A stretch of DNA of 41,250 bases from a virus. Both the position numbers and the translations under genes were made by a program. A model generated the notes under the pieces. The model was not told the origin of the DNA, did not search any database, and saw only the letters and a list, made by a program, of their open reading frames with translations. The stretch covers positions 1 to 41,250 of IMG/VR virus record IMGVR_UViG_3300037258_000395; one strand, given 5' to 3'. Positions 37,206 through 41,250 of this stretch are shown in pieces. The first letter of the stretch is position 1. Each line of letters begins with the position of its first letter.

Positions 37206-37419
37206 AAAATTCTCTTTTGGACGTAAATTAAAGATCGCTAGGATCGCGTGTGGTTGGAATCAAACAGAATTGGCTAAACGTTGTAAAATGACTCAAAAGA
37301 GAATTTCTAAATATGAATGTGATTTCGTCGAACCGGACATTACATCTTTATGCAAATTGGCAAACGTTTTGTGTGTTAAATTAGAGTTTCTTCTTGAAGA
37401 TTGGGTTGAAAACTCCTAA
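37198..37419 (+). CDS. XRE-family HTH transcriptional regulator
   Basis: 73 aa from the ATG at 37198, overlapping the upstream stop; a start at 37156 would lie inside the previous gene. GRKLKIARIACGWNQTELAK then CKMTQKRISKYECDFVEPDI is a full HTH_3 domain: helix 2 NQTELAKR, recognition helix TQKRISKYE, then SLCKLANVLCV. Only the DNA-binding domain is present, so it is Cro- or repressor-like without a cleavable C-terminal domain. The palindrome at 36928 is its likely operator. Confidence 0.88.
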   Translation: MIRKFSFGRKLKIARIACGWNQTELAKRCKMTQKRISKYECDFVEPDITSLCKLANVLCVKLEFLLEDWVENS

Positions 37420-37429
37420 TTCTCCCTAT

Positions 37430-37621
37430 CTATCCCACAAAAGGCAGCCAGTTCCCATGTCTCATTTCAATTAAAATTTGGTCTATTTCTTCTGTGAGAG
37501 CATTCACTTCGTCATAAAGAGGTGATTGTCCGCTGATCACAAGTATTTTATTTGTTAAAATCAACATCCTTTCAACTTTATCATTGAAAGTGGGAACTTC
37601 TTCAAGGTCTTCTTCTTTCAT
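37430..37621 (-). CDS. Hypothetical acidic protein (63 aa)
   Basis: Start at the ATG of MKEEDLEEVPTFNDKVERML, preceded by a GAAGAAGAAAG run; a TTG at 37639 would add six residues. Acidic and helical (ILTNKILVISGQSPLYDEVN). Last gene of the leftward cluster 39.6-37.4 kb and convergent with the HTH gene, 10 bp away. Function unknown. Confidence 0.6.
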   Translation of the reverse strand: MKEEDLEEVPTFNDKVERMLILTNKILVISGQSPLYDEVNALTEEIDQILIEMRHGNWLPFVG

Positions 37622-37639
37622 TCTTTCTTCTTCGTCCAA

Positions 37640-37816
37640 TCATGACCTCCAAATTTCCAAAATTCGATCTTTGAGCCTTTTAAATAATTTAGGTTCATCC
37701 ATTTTTTTGATGAATTTAGAGGCTATTTCAGAAATTTCAAAAGCTCTATCCTTTAATTTCAAAGGATTTTCGAATTGTGCATGAATTTGTGTCAAATCAG
37801 GGAATTTAAGTCTCAT
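37640..37816 (-). CDS. Small basic protein (58 aa)
   Basis: Reads MRLKFPDLTQIHAQFENPLK and ends in KLFKRLKDRILEIWRS. Helical and amphipathic. Overlaps the GroES-like gene by 11 bp and ends next to the 63-aa gene. No family known. Confidence 0.6.
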   Translation of the reverse strand: MRLKFPDLTQIHAQFENPLKLKDRAFEISEIASKFIKKMDEPKLFKRLKDRILEIWRS

Positions 37817-38078
37817 TTTTCGGCTCCAATTTAGCGATTATATCTTTAATTTCAATGACGAGATAAGTTTCGTTCTCAACTTTAAATGCCATTCCAGCAT
37901 GACGATAAATTCCAACCAAGTCATCTTTATAAATTCCGAATTCCATAGATTCTGGGGTATCTTCAATGACTGTAGCAAATTGAGGTTGCTCTTCATTTGG
38001 GATAATGAGAGCTCCTTTTTTCTGTTCAAGTTTTTTATATTGAACAACAATGCGGGGACCGATGGGTTTAAGGGTCAT
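37806..38078 (-). CDS. GroES-like co-chaperonin (Cpn10)
   Basis: 90 aa, close to the usual 95-100 of GroES. MTLKPIGPRIVVQYKKLEQK matches the N-terminal strand (I.PL.DR..V). A shortened mobile loop follows with LIIP (residues 24-27) in the place of the GroEL-binding I-V-L tripeptide. GIYKDDLVGIYRHAG matches G...GD.V....Y.G, and YLVIEIKDIIAKLE matches the C-terminal E.L.....DILA..E. The roof loop is reduced. It probably caps host GroEL during folding of a phage protein such as coat or fibre, like T4 gp31. It is in a cluster of small genes, overlapping both neighbours by 11 bp. Confidence 0.82.
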   Translation of the reverse strand: MTLKPIGPRIVVQYKKLEQKKGALIIPNEEQPQFATVIEDTPESMEFGIYKDDLVGIYRHAGMAFKVENETYLVIEIKDIIAKLEPKNET

Positions 38079-38277
38079 TTTTTTCCCAATTAGATATTTC
38101 TGACATTTTTTTTGTAGTTTCTATCCATTCTTTTTTATCTTTTCCCAGTCTTTGATGAATCTTTTGAAATGCACATCCAAGTCCTGCATAAGCTAAATCC
38201 GGATCAATTTGACTTTCATCGATTGATTCAAGAATGCTATTTGCTACTAATAAGCAAACATTAGGATAAATTTTCAT
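38068..38277 (-). CDS. Hypothetical protein (69 aa)
   Basis: MKIYPNVCLLVANSILESID, then a helical region (AYAGLGCAFQKIHQRLGKDK). Possibly a small helical bundle. Overlaps the GroES-like gene by 11 bp and the upstream gene by 17 bp. No family recognised. Confidence 0.6.
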   Translation of the reverse strand: MKIYPNVCLLVANSILESIDESQIDPDLAYAGLGCAFQKIHQRLGKDKKEWIETTKKMSEISNWEKNDP

Positions 38278-38500
38278 TTCTTTTTCCTTTTTTCAATGAG
38301 AATGTATCAAAAGGGTTAAAATTTCGTCTCATAGCTGCTTTTAAATCCTTTAGGTTCTGAAATTCATAATGTTGTCGAGTTGCTGCTAAATAGATTTTTC
38401 TAGCAGAATCAAGAATTCTCCATTCATTTTGAATCTTTTCAATTTGACTTTCTTTTTCATTCATCAAAGATTGGATTTTTCCAAAATCGCCCTCAAACAT
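38261..38500 (-). CDS. Coiled-coil protein (79 aa)
   Basis: Preceded by GGAGAAAG. N-terminal heptads (GKIQSLMNEKESQIEKIQNE) then a basic segment (LKAAMRRNFNPFDTFSLKKG). Probably dimeric. Overlaps both neighbours. Function unknown. Confidence 0.62.
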   Translation of the reverse strand: MFEGDFGKIQSLMNEKESQIEKIQNEWRILDSARKIYLAATRQHYEFQNLKDLKAAMRRNFNPFDTFSLKKGKRNENLS

Positions 38501-38703
38501 TTCTTTCTCCTTTTTGAAAAGTCAGCAGCATAAAAAGCGGGTTTTTCCTGTTTAAGAAAACAATCATCACATTCTCTCCATTCACCATTCCTGGACCAAA
38601 TCTGAATTTTACCCACTTTTTTACACCATAAACATTTATTTTTTAAAGGTCTGATAATAACCCTTATGTTGTGTTTATCTTTCTTGTGCAAATTTTTAGA
38701 CAA
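38464..38703 (-). CDS. Zinc-finger protein (up to 79 aa)
   Basis: Two Cys pairs C-x2-C (CLWCKK) and C-x2-C (CDDCFLKQ) about 18 residues apart define a zinc ribbon with RNGEWRECDDC. No ATG precedes them. The frame opens with TTG at 38703 without a clear ribosome site and overlaps the upstream gene by 40 bp, so the true start is uncertain. DNA- or RNA-binding role possible. Confidence 0.55.
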   Translation of the reverse strand: MSKNLHKKDKHNIRVIIRPLKNKCLWCKKVGKIQIWSRNGEWRECDDCFLKQEKPAFYAADFSKRRKKCLRAILEKSNL

Positions 38704-38885
38704 AAAGTCTTTAAATCAGGCTTATGAATAAATCGCTCGTCTAGCAATTCTAAAACATGCTTTTGAAGAAAAATCTCCTTCCACATTTCAAGATATATCT
38801 TAGCTTTTTCTAAAGACATTTCTTCAGTTAAAGGAACCCATTCACCATAAAATGAATCGGTTTTTTCATCAAATTGGAAAGTCAC
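38664..38885 (-). CDS. Hypothetical protein (73 aa)
   Basis: GTG start overlapping the upstream stop (GTGA). [20 protein letters not shown] then a helix ([20 protein letters not shown]). The last ~13 residues overlap the zinc-finger frame, and a small frameshift there cannot be excluded. No family known. Confidence 0.58.
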   Translation of the reverse strand: MTFQFDEKTDSFYGEWVPLTEEMSLEKAKIYLEMWKEIFLQKHVLELLDERFIHKPDLKTFCLKICTRKINTT

Positions 38886-39013
38886 TTCTTTTTCCTTTTA
38901 CCAGCCTTTGAGAAAGCAATTGCAGCGGCTTGAGCTCTGGGCTTTCCAGCTCGTATTTCTGTAGCTATGTTCTCTGATATAACTTTTTTTGATTTTCCAG
39001 TTTTTAGAGGCAT
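38882..39013 (-). CDS. Small conserved basic phage protein (43 aa)
   Basis: [20 protein letters not shown], then [20 protein letters not shown] and a Lys tail. The order [10 protein letters not shown]...I.AGKP..QA.AIA..KAG is well known in short phage proteins of 40-80 aa (DUF6496-like), function unknown. Start overlaps the next gene's stop by one base. Confidence 0.82.
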   Translation of the reverse strand: MPLKTGKSKKVISENIATEIRAGKPRAQAAAIAFSKAGKRKKK

Positions 39014-39222
39014 TATTCGGCCACCACTTCAAGATTAGGTGTCAAAGCATCCATTCTGGCGACAGAGACATAAACTCCAAATCTCTGAGCGAACTCTATG
39101 AGTTCTGCTGATAATTTTGAGCCTTTTTCGTCCAATGGCTGAAGATATTGATGCATGCCTATTGCAAATGTCATCAGTTGATAGTCAAAGTTGATAAGTT
39201 GTTTGAGTTGGTCTGGGTTCAT
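39013..39222 (-). CDS. Hypothetical protein (69 aa)
   Basis: Start at the ATG 6 bp after GGAGG ([20 protein letters not shown]); a TTG at 39234 is rejected. Helical, ending in [16 protein letters not shown]. It directly precedes the 43-aa gene. No family recognised. Confidence 0.65.
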   Translation of the reverse strand: MNPDQLKQLINFDYQLMTFAIGMHQYLQPLDEKGSKLSAELIEFAQRFGVYVSVARMDALTPNLEVVAE

Positions 39223-39280
39223 GAGATCCTCCAAGTTTAAGGGTTATAAACTCTTATTTAGAGGAGGTATGAATTTCTGT

Positions 39281-39418
39281 CTAATCTTTTAACAGATAAA
39301 TATAGACCCAGAGACAAGATAAGACGCTTCCTACATAGGGAATAGAAAGAGGAAGAATAAAACTTAAGTTCCTTGCCAAAAGAAAGCTCATTCCTACAGC
39401 AAGAAAATATTTTATCAT
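39281..39418 (-). CDS. Small membrane protein (45 aa)
   Basis: Two hydrophobic segments: MIKYFLAVGMSFLLAR and then IPYVGSVLSCLWVYIYLL. ATGA-coupled to the Cro-like gene. Early small membrane proteins next to a regulator are often involved in superinfection exclusion. No direct evidence here. Confidence 0.6.
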   Translation of the reverse strand: MIKYFLAVGMSFLLARNLSFILPLSIPYVGSVLSCLWVYIYLLKD

Positions 39419-39603
39419 AAATCCACTCCCAAATCTTTTGGCGTCACTTGTCTATTGGTGGCTCGATAGATTCTCATAGCCATATTTAAGGTGATTTCTT
39501 TCCCTTTTAAAACATTATGTATGGTTGTTTTGTCCAATTTATGACGTCTACACCATTTGGTGATGTTCGTACAATTTTCAGTAAAGTACTCTTTTAAGTC
39601 CAT
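39415..39603 (-). CDS. Cro-like HTH regulator
   Basis: 62 aa. MDLKEYFTENCTNITKWCRR then HKLDKTTIHNVLKGKEITLN form a helix-turn-helix of the Cro/YdaS type: helix 2 ITKWCRRHKL, turn, recognition helix DKTTIHNVLKG. The C-terminal AMRIYRATNRQVTPKDLGVD is a usual ending of such phage regulators. It is divergent from the early recombination operon, whose promoter contains a palindrome (39651-39662) that it probably binds. Confidence 0.85.
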   Translation of the reverse strand: MDLKEYFTENCTNITKWCRRHKLDKTTIHNVLKGKEITLNMAMRIYRATNRQVTPKDLGVDL

Positions 39604-39636
39604 ATTCTCCTATTTACTCTTTTTTCATTGTAACAC

Positions 39637-39666
39637 TTGACGTAAATATTTACCAAATGGTATATT
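39637..39666 (+). promoter_or_regulatory. Early promoter with embedded operator
   Basis: TTGACG (39637-39642), an 18-bp spacer and TATATT (39661-39666). The palindrome TACCA-AA-TGGTA (39651-39662) lies in the spacer and touches the -10 box. On the minus strand TTGGTA, 18 bp, TACAAT can be read as a divergent promoter for the Cro-like gene. One operator could therefore control both directions. Confidence 0.7.
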
Positions 39667-39675
39667 CTAAAACGT

Positions 39676-39703
39676 AAAAAAAAGCCCTGACTACAATCAG
39701 GGC
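39676..39703 (-). terminator. Minus-strand rho-independent terminator in early leader
   Basis: GCCCTGA (39684-39690) and TCAGGGC (39697-39703) pair around CTACAA. On the minus strand the stem is followed by eight T (A-run 39676-39683). It would stop antisense transcription entering the switch region from the recombination genes. On the plus strand the same hairpin sits in the 5' leader of the early operon. Confidence 0.75.
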
Positions 39704-39745
39704 CGAAGTCTCGAAGGCTTCTAGACAAAACCTTGTGGGGTATAA

Positions 39746-39994
39746 ATGTCTGCTCAAAAAGATATCAATCTCTGGGAATTTCTGCAAAGTGGAAATTTCT
39801 GTTCAACTGAAAATTTGAAATTATTAAGCAGCGTGCTATTAAGTGATAAGGATTCACTTATGAATGCATACGGCTGGGAATATGAACAATGGTTAGACGA
39901 AACTGAGGAGTCTATCAATGACGGCGAGGATGCCTATTTTAACATTATTGACCAAGAAGAGAGGGAATATGACGAATGCATTGCACAAATATGA
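39746..39994 (+). CDS. Small acidic protein upstream of RecT
   Basis: 82 aa. INLWEFLQSGNFCSTENLKL, then an acidic helix (LDETEESINDGEDAYFNIID). The start has TGTGGGG upstream. It overlaps the RecT gene by 26 bp. First gene of the early operon. It might be a host-takeover or anti-nuclease protein, as are other acidic proteins next to phage recombinases, but this is inference only. Confidence 0.68.
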   Translation: MSAQKDINLWEFLQSGNFCSTENLKLLSSVLLSDKDSLMNAYGWEYEQWLDETEESINDGEDAYFNIIDQEEREYDECIAQI

Positions 39995-40715
39995 AGAAAG
40001 TGACGATTTTTCAAGACAGTTAGCCACATGGACGAACACTTACATGAAAGGTGCGACTCCAGATGAACTGACTTTATTTGCTAATGTTTGCAAGCGTACA
40101 GGATTAAGCCCTGAGATGAAGCAGATATATCCTGTTCCAAGATGGGATTCCAAACTTGGTAAGAACGTCTTTAGCTTTCAAACCTCCATTGATGGATTCA
40201 GATTAATCGCTGAAAGGACCGGTAGATATGCTCCCGGAAGACAAGCTGACTACATTTATAATGATAAGAATGAAGTGATCTCTGCGACTGCATATGTCAA
40301 GAAATGCACACTAGATGGCACCTGGCATGAAGTTGCTGTCACTGCATTCTATGATGAATACGTGCAAAAGACCAAAGATGGCCATCCTACTCAATTCTGG
40401 GATCGTATGCCTCATGTGATGCTAGCTAAGTGCGCTGAGTCATTAGCATTAAGAAAAGCGTTTCCTGCTGAACTAAGCGGTCTCTATACACAAGAAGAGA
40501 TGGCTCAGGCATACAAAGAAGATGACAAACCGAAGAACTTCCCTATTTCCGAATCTCAAGTGATAGAAATTGAAGGTTTTTTGAAAGGTCGAGATGAATT
40601 GAAAGAGAATCTGTTCAAATGGGCTCAAATTGCTAACATAGAAGATCTCACATCAGATAAATATCCTTCAGCGATAAAAGCTATCAAGATACATTTGTCT
40701 AAGGAGTCCGAATAA
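39969..40715 (+). CDS. RecT/Bet-family single-strand annealing protein
   Basis: 248 aa from the ATG at 39969, preceded by GAGAGGGAAT; the frame from 39918 would lie inside the upstream gene. Bet/RecT core: PDELTLFANVCKRTGLSPEM, KQIYPVPRWDSKLGKNVFSF and QTSIDGFRLIAERTGRYAPG, then FWDRMPHVMLAKCAESLALR and KAFPAELSGLYTQEEM. These are the invariant blocks of the lambda Bet subfamily. It anneals complementary single strands produced by the exonuclease encoded next, with one shared base between stop and start. C-terminal ~60 residues are charged and helical. Confidence 0.95.
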   Translation: MTNALHKYEESDDFSRQLATWTNTYMKGATPDELTLFANVCKRTGLSPEMKQIYPVPRWDSKLGKNVFSFQTSIDGFRLIAERTGRYAPGRQADYIYNDKNEVISATAYVKKCTLDGTWHEVAVTAFYDEYVQKTKDGHPTQFWDRMPHVMLAKCAESLALRKAFPAELSGLYTQEEMAQAYKEDDKPKNFPISESQVIEIEGFLKGRDELKENLFKWAQIANIEDLTSDKYPSAIKAIKIHLSKESE

Positions 40716-41250
40716 TGGAACAAGGTTCACAAGAATGGCTTGATTTAAGGCGTACTAAAATTGGGGCCTCAGATGCTGCTGCGATTATGGGACGATCTCC
40801 TTATAAAACCGCATTTGATGTATGGGAAGAGAAAGTTTTGGGGAAAAAACTTCCTGTTACCAACGCAATGAGGGAAGGTCTAGAAAGAGAATCTGAAGCT
40901 CGAGCAGCCTTTGAATCTTTAATGAACGTCGCTGTCATTCCTACTGTCATAGTGGAAGAATATCAAATGGCCAGTTTGGATGGAATTACTCTAGAAAGAG
41001 ATATGATCGTAGAAATTAAATGTCCTAAGGGCCCAGGGCTTTTTGAGTTAGCTAAGAATGGTAATCTCCCAGATGAATATTGGATTCAAATCCAACATCA
41101 ATTGTATTTTTCAGAGGCTGAAATGGCATATTATTATTGCTATTTCAATGGGAATGGAATTGCTTTAAAGGTTTTTCCTGATGGAGATTTCATAAAAGAG
41201 ATGTTGATATCTCAGGAAAAGTTCTATCAGTATATGGTAACCCAAGAACC
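40715..41250 (+). CDS. YqaJ/lambda-exonuclease-type nuclease, N-terminal part
   Basis: Start TAATG overlaps the RecT stop. Visible motifs: QEWLDLRRTKIGASDAAAIM (family opening), REGLERESEAR with Glu59, SLDG with Asp89, VEIKCPKG with Glu100 and Lys102, and QIQHQLYF. These make the Asp-Glu-Lys metal site of the YqaJ/lambda exonuclease fold. It degrades 5' strands of duplex ends for RecT loading. The gene is cut by the window edge and continues at base 128 in the same frame (282 aa in total). Confidence 0.95.
   Translation, partial: MEQGSQEWLDLRRTKIGASDAAAIMGRSPYKTAFDVWEEKVLGKKLPVTNAMREGLERESEARAAFESLMNVAVIPTVIVEEYQMASLDGITLERDMIVEIKCPKGPGLFELAKNGNLPDEYWIQIQHQLYFSEAEMAYYYCYFNGNGIALKVFPDGDFIKEMLISQEKFYQYMVTQE
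41124..41250. repeat. Right copy of 127-bp terminal redundancy
   Basis: Identical to bases 1-127. It shows that the sequence closes into a circle. See the left copy for why it is judged an assembly overlap. Confidence 0.95.

Noticed and set aside
36628-39603. Plus-strand frames of 60-80 codons within the small-gene cluster (for example near 36758, 37584, 37899)
   Set aside because: They lie antisense to better supported frames, which have ribosome sites and coupled starts. Their Phe/Ser/Leu-rich composition is typical of antisense to Lys/Glu-rich genes.

Overview
The window is a complete, circularly closed genome of a tailed bacteriophage. Its last 127 bases (41124-41250) repeat its first 127, and the exonuclease gene runs off the right end and continues in the same frame at the left end. 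The unique circle is therefore 41,123 bp. The DNA is AT-rich. Two signal-peptide outer-membrane beta-barrel proteins and a tiny lipoprotein point to a Gram-negative (diderm) host. The style of the barrels and Gly-rich fibres would fit an environmental or intracellular host such as Chlamydiota or Legionella-like bacteria, but the sequence does not settle this. A P22-type portal, an N4-gp56-like coat, an adaptor, a propeller-like hub, and no sheath or tape measure suggest a short-tailed (podovirus-like) virion.

Minus-strand late genes, read from high to low coordinates: small terminase, 78-aa protein, large terminase (36.9-34.7 kb); portal and C5 DNA methyltransferase (30.1-27.2 kb); a run of tiny basic proteins ending in an outer-membrane barrel (26.3-23.7 kb); scaffold, coat, decoration-type protein, adaptor, hub and other neck or tail proteins (23.0-14.8 kb); two internal or ejection-type proteins (14.3-11.2 kb); and four long repetitive fibre genes with two small companions (10.4-2.5 kb).

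The plus strand carries the early module 39.7 kb -> 0.4 kb (small acidic protein, RecT/Bet annealase, YqaJ-type exonuclease) and a lambda-O-like replication initiator with candidate iterons (1.5-2.1 kb). A minus-strand cluster (39.6-37.4 kb) holds a Cro-like regulator, small proteins and a GroES-like co-chaperonin. A second HTH regulator lies at 37.2 kb. Candidate operators sit at 36.93 and 39.65 kb. No integrase, DNA polymerase, RNA polymerase or recognisable endolysin was found.

Plus-strand islands interrupt the minus-strand late genes at 10.5-11.2, 14.4-14.8 (tRNA-gene-tRNA), 17.96-18.2, 23.2-23.8, 26.4-27.2 and 30.2-34.6 kb. They look like moron cargo. They include a metallophosphoesterase, zinc-finger proteins, DUF551-like proteins and a chain of tiny membrane peptides plus a lipoprotein that is the best lysis-cassette candidate. 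The points most worth checking are the almost full-length second reading frame inside the methyltransferase, the GroES homologue, the two outer-membrane proteins, the RBS-masking hairpin before the replication initiator, and a predicted three-way RNA junction in the scaffold/coat leader.
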